From positions 2,356,001 to 2,420,000 of the forward strand of contig JAYQJO010000001.1 in NCBI GenBank assembly GCA_038142205.1: DNA of 64,000 bases, given 5' to 3'. This DNA comes from UBA7359 sp038142205 (lineage in GTDB: Bacteria > Pseudomonadota > Gammaproteobacteria > Eutrophobiales > Eutrophobiaceae). The notes beneath the pieces were generated by a model. It saw only the letters and a list, made by a program, of their open reading frames with translations, was not told where the DNA came from and did not search any database. This document shows positions 54,343 through 63,564 of this stretch, one piece after another. Position 1 is the stretch's first letter, and the number at the start of each line of letters is the position of its first letter. Both the position numbers and the translations under genes were made by a program.

Positions 54343-54364
54343 GGGATAGGTGCAAACTTATCCC
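54343..54364 (+). terminator. Hairpin between ahcY and metF
   Basis: A 6-bp stem GGGATA/TATCCC (54343-54348 with 54359-54364) is followed by TGATGTTTTTG. It is a weak terminator or attenuator candidate in the 76-base ahcY-metF gap. Confidence 0.45.
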
Positions 54365-54399
54365 TGATGTTTTTGCTTTAATCTCATTAGGTTTTTATT

Positions 54400-55262
54400 A
54401 TGGAATCACAAAAAAGTTTACGAAAACTTTCAGTTTTGAGTTTTTCCCGCCGAAGACGCCAGAGGCGATTGGTAAGTTACAAACAACGCAAGAAGAGCTG
54501 GCTAAGTTAAATCCGGACTTTTTTTCGGTAACGTTTGGTGCAGGTGGCAGTACGCGAGACATGACGTTTGAAACAGTCATGGATATCCGTGGAAAAACAG
54601 GAATTGAAGCAGCACCACATATTTCCTGTATTGCTAGTCTTGCCGATGAAATTAAAGCAATCCTGAATAAATATATTGAAAATGATATTAAAAGGATTGT
54701 CGCATTACGTGGTGATTTGCCATCCGGTTCGGTCGGCTACGGTCAATTTCGTTATGCTAATGAATTGATTGAGTTCATTAGAAATGAAACAGGTGATCAC
54801 TTTCATATTGAAGTTGCCGCTTATCCAGAGTTTCATCCGCAGGCCTCGGGTCCGAGTGCAGATATGGAAAACTTCAAAAAGAAAATTGATGCCGGGGCCA
54901 ATGGCGCAATAACGCAATATTTTTACAATCCTTTTGCTTATTACCGTTTTGTAGATAACTGTGAGAAGTTAGGTATTGATGTACCGATTGTCGCGGGCAT
55001 CATGCCGATTATCAGTTGCACTCAACTACAGCGTTTTTCAGAAGCTTGTGGAGCTGAAATTCCACGCTGGATTCTTAAAAGGCTTCAGGAGTTTGGTGAT
55101 GATCGTGTGTCTATTCGACAGTTTGGTGTCGATGTTACAACCGAGCTATGTGAGCAACTACTCACTAACGGTGCGCCAGGTCTACATTTTTATACTATGA
55201 ATCAATCAGCGGCGAGTGTCGCTATTTGGCAGAATCTTGGTATAGATCAAAGAGTTAGCTAA
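54400..55262 (+). CDS. metF: Methylenetetrahydrofolate reductase, frameshifted at the N-terminus
   Basis: An FAD enzyme that makes 5-methyl-THF, regenerating methionine from the homocysteine released by AhcY. About 288 residues if repaired. ATG 54400 opens MESQ, but the conserved KKFTKTFSFEFFPPK segment (catalytic Glu) is in the next frame. A seventh A in the run of six (54410-54415) would join them. The rest is intact in one frame: FFSVTFGAGGSTRD, RIVALRGDLP and FYTMN near the end. The next in-frame ATG, 54561, would omit the catalytic Glu. A 1-base homopolymer error or a real lesion; transcript slippage on the A run is another possibility. Confidence 0.88.
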
Positions 55263-55267
55263 TAATC

Positions 55268-55299
55268 GGGCTGCTCTCTTGGCAGCCCCTATTTTTCTT
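55268..55299 (+). terminator. Rho-independent terminator after metF
   Basis: A 7-bp GC-rich stem GGGCTGC/GCAGCCC (55268-55274 with 55282-55288) has a 7-base loop, followed by CTATTTTTCTTTT. It closes the methyl-cycle operon five bases after the metF stop. Confidence 0.9.
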
Positions 55300-55403
55300 T
55301 TCAAATTTCTTCAAATTATACTCCTATAATTTACTTAATTGTTCTTGCTGTCTACTCGTTTAGACTGTATGTTTGCAAGTGAAAGTATTTAGGAATCAAT
55401 GCT

Positions 55404-56846
55404 TTGTCAGCAAATGCTAAAAAAATAGATATGTTTGAAGGTGTTGAAAAGCCTTTATTATTATTCGTTGATGATGATCCGATCATCGTCGATGCGATTT
55501 CTATCGTTTTGCAAAATGATTTTGACTTAATTACTGCAGATTCTCGCAAGCAGGTTAAATCTTTATTGCAGGACTTATCAGTTAAACCTTCTCTGGCACT
55601 CGTTGATCTTGGTTTACCACCTAAACCACACTCGCCTGCAGAAGGCTTTAAATTAATTGAAGAATTAATGTCATTTAATGACAGCTTTAAGGTTTTGGTG
55701 TTGTCTGGTCAGAATGATGGCGCCAACATAAAGCATGCGTTGACATTAGGCGCAGTAGATTTTATTCCAAAGCCATGTGATATGCCGTTGTTGAGATCAA
55801 GACTCGAATATCAAATGACGATGCTTGATGCCGAATCTTCTGAAAATGAACTTGCACTTGAAGAAACTAAATTACTTGGTGAGAGTGCAGCGATAAATAC
55901 ATTGAGAGATTTAATCAAGCAGTTTGCTGATACACCATTTCCCGTATTAGTTGAAGGCGAATCCGGCACAGGTAAAGAGCTCGTTGCAGAAGAATTACAT
56001 ACAACAAGTGAACGTTCAAAACTTCCCTATTTAACAATTAACTGTGCTGCGTTTACGGCAGAGCTATTAGAAGCGCAACTATTTGGTCATACAAAGGGTG
56101 CTTTTACAGGAGCAGCCAGCGAGAAAGCTGGTTTTTTTGAAGAAGCGGGCGAAGGCACATTGTTTCTGGATGAAATAGGCGAACTACCATTAGCATTACA
56201 ATCTAAGCTGTTACGGGTTATGGAAAATGGCGAGTTTTATCGGATCGGTGAAACTAAACCCCGTATATCAAAAGCAAGAATTGTCGCTGCGACGAACCGC
56301 GATCTGAAAGATGAAATACGTGCTGGAAGTTTCAGGCAAGACTTGTATCACCGGTTGAGTGTTTTAACGATACATGTGCCTGAGTTAAAAGAACGTGGTC
56401 ATGACGTCATGATGCTTGTTCAGCACTTTAAAGAAATGTATGCAGCTGGTAATCCTGTTTTTGAGATGGCTGAAGAAGCTGTTACAGCTTTGCAGAAGTA
56501 TAGTTTCCCGGGCAACATTAGGGAGTTGAGGAATATCGTTATTCGTCTTACTGCTAAGTATTCAGGTAAAACTGTTTCTGCACAGAGTTTGTTGGATGAG
56601 TTAGAAAATGACTTCAATACGGATGCATCAGAAGTAGAAAGCGAAGGCGATTTTATTAAAAATGAATTAAAAGATAAAAACTTTCATCTGGACGACAAGT
56701 TATCTCAATGGGAAAAGAAATATATTAATCATGCTTTAAGAAAGTGCAACGGTAATCTAAGTAAAACAGCACGAATGTTAGGTGTAAACCGAACAACGCT
56801 TTACAGCAGGCTTCAACGTCTTGAAATAAAAACGAATGCAGAATGA
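55404..56846 (+). CDS. Sigma54-dependent response regulator (PrsR/PEP-CTERM-box-like)
   Basis: A 480-residue NtrC-type activator: an N-terminal receiver (LLLFVDDDPIIVDA, phosphoacceptor Asp in LALVDLGLPP, Lys in DFIPKPCD), a central AAA+ domain with Walker A EGESGTGKE, the sigma54-contacting GAFTGA loop and Walker B GTLFLDEIGEL, and a Fis-like C-terminal helix-turn-helix (NLSKTARMLGVNRTTLYSRLQRL). The start is TTG 55404 with AGGAA 8 bases upstream. It resembles regulators linked to exopolysaccharide/PEP-CTERM loci. It lies 17 bases before mshM, so it probably belongs to or controls the pilus operon. Its kinase is not in the window. Confidence 0.88.
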   Translation: MSANAKKIDMFEGVEKPLLLFVDDDPIIVDAISIVLQNDFDLITADSRKQVKSLLQDLSVKPSLALVDLGLPPKPHSPAEGFKLIEELMSFNDSFKVLVLSGQNDGANIKHALTLGAVDFIPKPCDMPLLRSRLEYQMTMLDAESSENELALEETKLLGESAAINTLRDLIKQFADTPFPVLVEGESGTGKELVAEELHTTSERSKLPYLTINCAAFTAELLEAQLFGHTKGAFTGAASEKAGFFEEAGEGTLFLDEIGELPLALQSKLLRVMENGEFYRIGETKPRISKARIVAATNRDLKDEIRAGSFRQDLYHRLSVLTIHVPELKERGHDVMMLVQHFKEMYAAGNPVFEMAEEAVTALQKYSFPGNIRELRNIVIRLTAKYSGKTVSAQSLLDELENDFNTDASEVESEGDFIKNELKDKNFHLDDKLSQWEKKYINHALRKCNGNLSKTARMLGVNRTTLYSRLQRLEIKTNAE

Positions 56847-56863
56847 GTACACGGTAAAAAATA

Positions 56864-58348
56864 ATGTATTATGATTATTTTGGTCTAAAGCAAGCACCTT
56901 TTAAAATAACGCCGGATACGAGCTTGTTTTTTCCGGGCGGTGATCGCGGAGCCATTCTTGATGCATTAATCTATGCCATTGTTAGTGGTGAAGGCATTGT
57001 TAAATTAGTCGGTGAAGTAGGGAGCGGCAAAACGACTTTATGTCGTATGTTAGAAAAGGAACTGCCACAAAATGTCGAAATCGTTTATTTAGCTAACCCT
57101 AGTTTATCGCCCGACAATATTTTGCACGCTATTGCTTTTGAGCTTCATTTAAAAGTACGGCCTGATGACAGCCGATTGAAAGTAATGAATTCATTGCAAA
57201 ATTATTTGCTTGAAAAGCACGCGGAAAATAAACAGGTTGTTGTGTTTGTTGAAGAAGCGCAAAGTATGCCGATTGCCACGCTTGAAGAAATCCGTTTGCT
57301 CAGCAATCTTGAGACTGCGCAAAATAAACTGTTACAGATTGCTATTTTTGGTCAGCCGGAACTTGACGTTATGATTTCAAAACCGGAAATCAGGCAACTA
57401 AAAGAAAGAATAACCTATAGTTTCTATTTAAATCCTTTTAAACCCGATGAAGTCAAAGACTACATCAATTCGCGTTTACGTGCCTGTGGTTACCGATCAA
57501 TTGAGTTGTTTAATGAAGGCGCAATCAAAACCATATCAAAATATTCGAATGGTCTGTTGCGTCGAATAAATATTCTGTCCGATAAAGCCTTGTTAGCTAC
57601 GTATGCAGATAATTCGAATGTCGTCACGGTTAAGCATGTAAAGCTTGCGGCTAAAGAAACTGAGTTTGTTGTGACTTCAGGTAACCCTCTTTTTAAATGG
57701 GCTGTGCCTGCCTTGTCAGTAATGCTGGTTATTGTATCGGCTTTTTCATTCGTTACGATTAAAAGCCAACACAACAATATAGCAGTTAACGATAATGAGC
57801 AAAGCACGTCTGTTGACCATGAAGGAAAAGGTGAGTCTGTCGCGTCATCAGGCTCTTCTTTAATGTTGGTAAAAGATGCACGCGAAAAAGAAAATAATGG
57901 TCTTGCTGTAAATGAAACTAAAGTGAGGTCCTATGAAGAAATTAGCGAACAAAGTTTAAAAGAAAATACTATTGTTGATGAAGCTATAGTCTCAGATGTT
58001 GTTGAGCAAGATACTAAGCAAATTAATAAACCGGATCCTGAGGATTTGGCTGAAGCACAATGGCAAAAGATAGAAAATAATGTGGTTTATTATCCAGAAA
58101 AAAGCATGGATAAAACGCTTGTCACTCAAGATCAACAAAATGGTTTAAGTAAAAGCGAATTGCTTGAAATAGAAGATTTGATTAGGGCGTTAAAAGAAAA
58201 AGGCGAAGATGATGTGGCTCTGTTAAATCAGTTAGCTATATTGCCTTCTGAAACAGTAATAAACCATAAGGTTGTAGGAACAGAACTTACTTGTGAACTA
58301 TGTAGCACGATAATTTATAGACCATTGAAAGAAGATAAAAACTTATAG
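56864..58348 (+). CDS. mshM: MshM-like AAA ATPase (ExeA family), long form
   Basis: A 494-residue ATPase of the ExeA/GspA/MshM type: MYYDYFGLKQAPFKITPD start, Walker A GEVGSGKTT near residue 50, Walker B VVVFVEEAQ, and a helical lid to about 270. A membrane segment lies near 277-297, followed by a long acidic periplasmic tail (298-494) ending near a CELC pair. Vibrio MshM is only about 280 residues; the tail is extra and not an evident peptidoglycan-binding domain. It is the first structural gene of mshM-L-N-E-G here, whereas Vibrio has mshL before mshM. Confidence 0.82.
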   Translation: MYYDYFGLKQAPFKITPDTSLFFPGGDRGAILDALIYAIVSGEGIVKLVGEVGSGKTTLCRMLEKELPQNVEIVYLANPSLSPDNILHAIAFELHLKVRPDDSRLKVMNSLQNYLLEKHAENKQVVVFVEEAQSMPIATLEEIRLLSNLETAQNKLLQIAIFGQPELDVMISKPEIRQLKERITYSFYLNPFKPDEVKDYINSRLRACGYRSIELFNEGAIKTISKYSNGLLRRINILSDKALLATYADNSNVVTVKHVKLAAKETEFVVTSGNPLFKWAVPALSVMLVIVSAFSFVTIKSQHNNIAVNDNEQSTSVDHEGKGESVASSGSSLMLVKDAREKENNGLAVNETKVRSYEEISEQSLKENTIVDEAIVSDVVEQDTKQINKPDPEDLAEAQWQKIENNVVYYPEKSMDKTLVTQDQQNGLSKSELLEIEDLIRALKEKGEDDVALLNQLAILPSETVINHKVVGTELTCELCSTIIYRPLKEDKNL

Positions 58349-58433
58349 ATATAATAATGAATAGTTATAAATTAATGATCGCAACTATCACTTTAACAAT
58401 TAAAGAAGCTTTTATTTGGGGGCAATATTTCTA

Positions 58434-60071
58434 ATGATGAAAAGAATCATTTTGTTTGCAATGATGATGTTTGTTTATGGTTGTGCCGAGATAGAACCAG
58501 AACCATTTATTCTATCAAAAGGTCATATAGTAGCCGAAGCGTCACCTTTGCCTGAAGAATCAGCTATTCCTGAATTGGTTGAACAGGTTCCTGTTTTACC
58601 TGAACCAACACATGTTGAAGCACCGGAACGTTATACCGTCGTTGTTAATGAAGTCCCTGTGAAAGAATTATTATTTGCTTTAGCACGCGATGCTAAGGTA
58701 AATGTTGATATTCATCCTAACATTGATGGTGTCGTAACAATTAATGCGGTTGAACAAACGTTGCCGCAAATTTTGAGCCGTATTTCTAATCAGGTTGATA
58801 TGCGCTATGTACGTGAAGGTGGCAACCTTATTATATCAAGAGACACTCCTTTTCTTAGAACTTATAAAGTTGATTATGTTAATTTAGCTAGAGATACTGA
58901 AAGTTCAAGCACCGTTTCGACACAAATTTCTTCTACAAGTGGTGGTGATGCAGAGGGAAGTAGTGGTGGTGGCGGGAACACTTCAACAACAGATGTAAGT
59001 ACGGAGTCGACACATCATTTCTGGTCAAGACTTGTTTCTAATATATCAGCAATTTTAGGAGAGGAGGCATCTTCATCAGGAGGAGATATACCTGTTACCG
59101 ATACTGTTATCCCTAATCCTGAGTCCGGATTAATATCCGTTAGAGGAACGGCGCGGCAACATGAACAGATTCAGTCTTTTATTGATAAAGTGTTGGTTAG
59201 TGCAAAACGACAGGTGTTAATTCAGACGACGATTGTTGAAGTCACATTAAATGACAGGTATCAGGCCGGTATTGATTGGAATGCTTTAAGTACAGGCGCA
59301 TTCAATATCGCATCAACTACGGCAGCAGGAATCCCGGCATTTGTTGCAGGAGCAGCAACCAGTTCGTTAGTGATTCGAACCGATGACAGTGATGGCAACG
59401 CTGATAATATTACGGCTACTATATCTCTATTAGATCAATTTGGTGACACAGACATACTTTCTAGCCCCCAAATTATGGCACTTAATAACCAGACAGCATT
59501 ATTGAAGGTCGTCGAAAATATTGTGTATTTTGAGATCGATGCAGAAACAACGGCTGGAGCATTGGGCGCTGCCCCCGTTATAACAGTAGATACGTCTGCT
59601 CAAACTGTTCCCGTTGGTATCGTTATGACTGTAACGCCACAGATTGATGCCAGTGGCGTAATTACCTTAGTTGTTAGACCCACTATCTCCAGGTTTGTAA
59701 AAAATGTACCTGATCCTAATCCCAATATTCCTGCGACACAGGTCAATAATGTCCCTCAGATAGCAGTCAGGGAAATGGAGTCCGTTTTAAGAATGACAGA
59801 TGGACAAATTGGTGTGCTTGGTGGTTTGATGACGGATGAAACTCGAGATAATGATGCTGGTCTTCCAGGGATAAAAAATAAAGGTTTTTTTGGTAATCTT
59901 TTTAAAACGACTTCTAAAGAATACACTAAAACTGAGCTGGTTATATTCATTAAGCCAATTATTATTGATAACCCAAGTGTTGATAGTGATTTAGAACAAT
60001 ATAAAAAATATTTATCCAAAGACTATGACCCTTTGAATAGAACCTCGGCAATAGGAGACAAAGCCTTGTGA
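58434..60071 (+). CDS. mshL: MSHA outer-membrane secretin MshL
   Basis: Forms the outer-membrane pore of an MSHA-type pilus. About 545 residues with a lipoprotein-type signal (MMKRIILFAMMMFVYGC); the upstream TTG 58416 is less likely because it would lengthen the signal. An N-terminal STN-like domain (YTVVVNEVPVKELLFALARDAKV) is followed by a Ser/Gly/Thr-rich insert near residues 160-200, then the secretin core with the VEVTLNDRYQAGIDW strand and the C-terminal ETRDNDAGLPGIKNKGFFGNLF motif. It overlaps mshN by 4 bases. Confidence 0.87.
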   Translation: MMKRIILFAMMMFVYGCAEIEPEPFILSKGHIVAEASPLPEESAIPELVEQVPVLPEPTHVEAPERYTVVVNEVPVKELLFALARDAKVNVDIHPNIDGVVTINAVEQTLPQILSRISNQVDMRYVREGGNLIISRDTPFLRTYKVDYVNLARDTESSSTVSTQISSTSGGDAEGSSGGGGNTSTTDVSTESTHHFWSRLVSNISAILGEEASSSGGDIPVTDTVIPNPESGLISVRGTARQHEQIQSFIDKVLVSAKRQVLIQTTIVEVTLNDRYQAGIDWNALSTGAFNIASTTAAGIPAFVAGAATSSLVIRTDDSDGNADNITATISLLDQFGDTDILSSPQIMALNNQTALLKVVENIVYFEIDAETTAGALGAAPVITVDTSAQTVPVGIVMTVTPQIDASGVITLVVRPTISRFVKNVPDPNPNIPATQVNNVPQIAVREMESVLRMTDGQIGVLGGLMTDETRDNDAGLPGIKNKGFFGNLFKTTSKEYTKTELVIFIKPIIIDNPSVDSDLEQYKKYLSKDYDPLNRTSAIGDKAL

Positions 60072-61843
60072 GTCTATTAATGGATGCCTTGAAAAAGGCT
60101 GAAGAAGAAAAGAAGCAGGCGGCTAAGCGACTTCAGGATGTGGAGATGGATTCGCTTGATGCGACTGATAGGCAAGAAATTATTGAAGATGAAAAAGTTG
60201 AAAGTGGTGTTGAAGAAGATTCTGTTCCTGAGCTTTTTACTGAGACATCTCAGTTTTCTCTCGAACCTCTTTCCTTAGAAGAAAAAATAGAGCGACCCAA
60301 AGAAGAAGTAGAAGAAGTAATTGATGAAAATGATAATGCTCTTTCTACAGAAGGTCTTGCGCTAGAAGAGACGCTTTCTTTTTCTGAAGATATGACAATG
60401 GAGAACACTATTCTTGAGGAAGTTGACTCTCAGGAAAAGTTTGAAGAAACTCAAAAAGAAATTGATCTCAATGATACAGCAGTAATTGAAGGGCTAAGTA
60501 CTGAAAATGCATCCGCACCTTTTGATGATACTTTTCATGGTGTCGTTTTTGAAGAGGATTCTGAAGCCGATATTTATGAAGAAACCTTACCCGGCGTTCC
60601 TGCTGATACCTTGGCAAGGGACTTAGGTGGCGGGAAATATCAACCGACACCAGTTGCAGCAAAAACGGTTTTTTCAGCAGGTAAGCCAACAAAAAAGAAA
60701 AGTCCTTTTAAATGGGGCATCTTTGTCATGCTTGCTTTATTAGCAGTTGGATCATTTGCAGTTTTTTATTATTTTACGATAACCCCGGTTTCAAGAGACT
60801 TGCCCTCTCCACGGGTTGCGCGCGGTATTGAATTCAGTGGTGTTGAAACTACACCTATTATAATTCCTCCGGTCGTTATGCAAGAAGAAGTTGATCCGCT
60901 CAGTGAAGATACTGTTATTGAACAAGTGATAGTAAATAAAGCAGAAGAACTGGCACATAAGGAAATAGTCCAGAAAGCATTTGAAAATGAAAAGACTGAA
61001 AAACAAGCTTTAGTTGCCGAATTTGATAAAGAGTCAATTGAGTCAGCTCCGGAAATAGAGTTGACTGATGAAAAGCTCGAAGTAAATCTTTCAGAAGAGC
61101 AAGTAGATAAAGTCATCAGTGCTAAAGAAACAGTTGAAAGACCAACACTCATTGAAGAATCCATAATTAATAAAACAGAATCAGAAGTTGCTGCACCCGA
61201 ACCAGAGAAACGGCCATTAGATAGTTCGTTGATTAATATCAGTAAGGCTAAAAAACTTAATCAAGAAAATGCAATGCTTACCCAGGCTTTTAAAGCTTAT
61301 CAGGCAGGAAGCTATGATGCGGCAAAGTCTATTTATCAAGGGGTTTTAAAAAGTGAGCCTGATAACCGTGATGCGCATCTTGGTTTAGCTGCTATCGCGA
61401 TTAATAATCAGAATAGGAAAGCGGCTTATTCACATTATGTTCATTTACTGGAATTAAACTCTCTGGATACTCTAGCCATGAGTTCGCTTATTGCTTTATC
61501 AAACAGTCCTGACCCTGTTAAAGATGAAAGTGCTATTAAATTATTAATACAAAGAGACGATAGTTTTCCTCATTTACATTTTTTATTAGGCAATATTTAT
61601 GCAAAACAGAAAAGGTGGGCTGATGCACAGCAAGCTTTTTTTGATGCTTATCGATTAGATTCTACAAATTCCGACTATATGCTTAATTTGGCGATCAGTC
61701 TCGATCAGCTTGGTCAATATAAAACAGCATTGGATTATTATAAGTCTGCAATTGAATTATCTGGTAACTCAGCTTCCAGACTGGATACTGTTTCTGTAAA
61801 CAGACGTATCCTTTCTTTATCTAAACTAGTTGGGACGAAGTAG
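60068..61843 (+). CDS. mshN: MSHA biogenesis protein MshN (TPR)
   Basis: A 591-residue protein starting GTG inside the mshL stop. Residues 1-215 are very acidic, a cytoplasmic N-domain; a membrane helix lies near 219-237, then an acidic, coiled linker and C-terminal TPR repeats (about 400-580: FKAYQAGSYDAAKSIYQGVL, HLGLAAIAINNQNRKAAYSHYVHLLEL, and more). This layout fits MshN, which links the inner-membrane platform to the secretin. The acidic N-domain is longer than in Vibrio MshN. It is coupled to mshE by a 1-base overlap. Confidence 0.8.
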   Translation: MSLLMDALKKAEEEKKQAAKRLQDVEMDSLDATDRQEIIEDEKVESGVEEDSVPELFTETSQFSLEPLSLEEKIERPKEEVEEVIDENDNALSTEGLALEETLSFSEDMTMENTILEEVDSQEKFEETQKEIDLNDTAVIEGLSTENASAPFDDTFHGVVFEEDSEADIYEETLPGVPADTLARDLGGGKYQPTPVAAKTVFSAGKPTKKKSPFKWGIFVMLALLAVGSFAVFYYFTITPVSRDLPSPRVARGIEFSGVETTPIIIPPVVMQEEVDPLSEDTVIEQVIVNKAEELAHKEIVQKAFENEKTEKQALVAEFDKESIESAPEIELTDEKLEVNLSEEQVDKVISAKETVERPTLIEESIINKTESEVAAPEPEKRPLDSSLINISKAKKLNQENAMLTQAFKAYQAGSYDAAKSIYQGVLKSEPDNRDAHLGLAAIAINNQNRKAAYSHYVHLLELNSLDTLAMSSLIALSNSPDPVKDESAIKLLIQRDDSFPHLHFLLGNIYAKQKRWADAQQAFFDAYRLDSTNSDYMLNLAISLDQLGQYKTALDYYKSAIELSGNSASRLDTVSVNRRILSLSKLVGTK

Positions 61844-63561
61844 TGACAGGCGCGCATAAAAAACATTTCAGACTAGGTGAAATTCTGGTAAATAAAGGTG
61901 TTACTACCGTTGACCAGATTAACATCGCGTTAACTGAACAAAAGCGCAGCAAAGAACACCTTGGTAAAATCCTCGTTCGCTTGGGGTTTGCTACAGAATC
62001 GATTATTCGTGATGTTATCGGTGGTGTAATCGGTCAGGAAAGTATTGATTTACAAACGGCTGTTGCTGATGGTGAAGCAGTGCATATGATTCCTAAAGAT
62101 ATGGCGCGTCGCTTACGTGTATTACCTTTAACTTACGATAGTAATCGCCGAATTTTAACGCTTGCGATGGCGGATACGTTTAATGTTGTCGCGCTCGATC
62201 AGATTAATACGCATCTTGGTGGCAATGCAGATGTCATTCCTGTTCTTGCTGGTGAAGCTGAAATTGAAAAAGCAATCGATCAGTTTTATGGCTTTGAGCT
62301 TTCCGTTGACGGCATTCTGCATGAAATAGAAACAGGTGAAATTGATTATCAGAGTCTGGATGCTGAGTCAGATGAATACAGCCAACCCGTTGTTAGATTG
62401 GTAAACGCATTATTGGCCGATGCAGTTAAACGTAACGCGTCAGACATTCACTTTGAACCTGAAGAAGGGTTTTTGCGTTTTCGATATCGTATTGATGGTG
62501 TGTTACGACAAGTTCGAAGTTTACACAAAAATTACTGGTCTGCTATTGCGGTGCGTGTGAAAGTGATGTCAGGGATGGACATTGCTGAAACAAGAGCACC
62601 GCAGGATGGCCGGATTTCTTTATCTTTATCCGGTCGCCCTATTGATTTTCGTGTTTCGACATTGCCAACGGTACATGGAGAAAATATTGTCCTTCGAGTA
62701 TTGGATAGACAAAAAGGTGTTGTTTCTTTTGATCAGCTTGGATTAAAAGAAGATGCACAGAATACGCTTAAATTAATGGTTGCCAGGCCTGAGGGGATTA
62801 TTCTGGTAACAGGTCCGACCGGTAGTGGTAAAACGACAACGCTTTACTCTATTCTAAATTATCTTAATACAGAGTCAGTGAATATCATGACTCTAGAAGA
62901 TCCTGTTGAATACCCTACGACAATGGTTCGGCAGACGTCAGTAGCTGAAACTTCAAGACTGGATTTTGCAAGTGGTATTCGGTCATTAATGCGTCAGGAC
63001 CCGGATATTATTCTTGTTGGTGAGATTCGTGATGAAGATACCGCGAGTATGGCCTTTCGAGCAGCAATGACAGGTCACCAGGTGTTTTCAACATTACATA
63101 CGAACTCAGCTATAGGATCGATTCCTCGATTACTCGATATCGGCGTTAAGCCGGATATTATTGCCGGTAATATTATCGGTATTATCGCACAACGATTGAT
63201 ACGTGGCTTATGTGGTAATTGTAAAGAAGCTTATGAATTAGGTGATTTGGAACGTTCCTTACTTGGTTTAAAAATAACAGATAAGCAAAAGGAAATTTAT
63301 AAACATAAAGGATGTAGCATTTGTGATAATCAGGGGTATAAGGGTCGAATTGCGTTGCAAGAAGTATTGCATTTTGATTCCGATATTGATGAATTAATTG
63401 CGCGCAATGGAACTCAGCGCGATTTATTACGAATGGCATTATCTAAGGGGTTTAGAACTCTGGCTGATGTAGGTGCCGGTCGGGTACTGGATGGTTCTAC
63501 TAGTATCGAAGAAATGTCTAGAGTCGTTGATCTAACTGCACGATTGAAAACGTCAAATTAG
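61843..63561 (+). CDS. mshE: MSHA pilus assembly ATPase MshE
   Basis: The polymerising ATPase of the pilus, 572 residues, GspE/PilB type. The N-terminal MshEN domain (LGEILVNKGVTTVDQINIALTEQKRS..., about 1-150) in Vibrio MshE binds c-di-GMP. The core has Walker A GPTGSGKTTT (near 325), the Asp box EDPVEYPT, Walker B DPDIILVGEIRDEDTA, the His box STLHTNSAIGSIPR and the zinc-binding tetra-Cys CGNC...CSIC near 460-490. The start is GTG 61843. The gene after it, mshG, starts 3 bases later. Confidence 0.93.
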   Translation: MTGAHKKHFRLGEILVNKGVTTVDQINIALTEQKRSKEHLGKILVRLGFATESIIRDVIGGVIGQESIDLQTAVADGEAVHMIPKDMARRLRVLPLTYDSNRRILTLAMADTFNVVALDQINTHLGGNADVIPVLAGEAEIEKAIDQFYGFELSVDGILHEIETGEIDYQSLDAESDEYSQPVVRLVNALLADAVKRNASDIHFEPEEGFLRFRYRIDGVLRQVRSLHKNYWSAIAVRVKVMSGMDIAETRAPQDGRISLSLSGRPIDFRVSTLPTVHGENIVLRVLDRQKGVVSFDQLGLKEDAQNTLKLMVARPEGIILVTGPTGSGKTTTLYSILNYLNTESVNIMTLEDPVEYPTTMVRQTSVAETSRLDFASGIRSLMRQDPDIILVGEIRDEDTASMAFRAAMTGHQVFSTLHTNSAIGSIPRLLDIGVKPDIIAGNIIGIIAQRLIRGLCGNCKEAYELGDLERSLLGLKITDKQKEIYKHKGCSICDNQGYKGRIALQEVLHFDSDIDELIARNGTQRDLLRMALSKGFRTLADVGAGRVLDGSTSIEEMSRVVDLTARLKTSN

Positions 63562-63564
63562 TCT

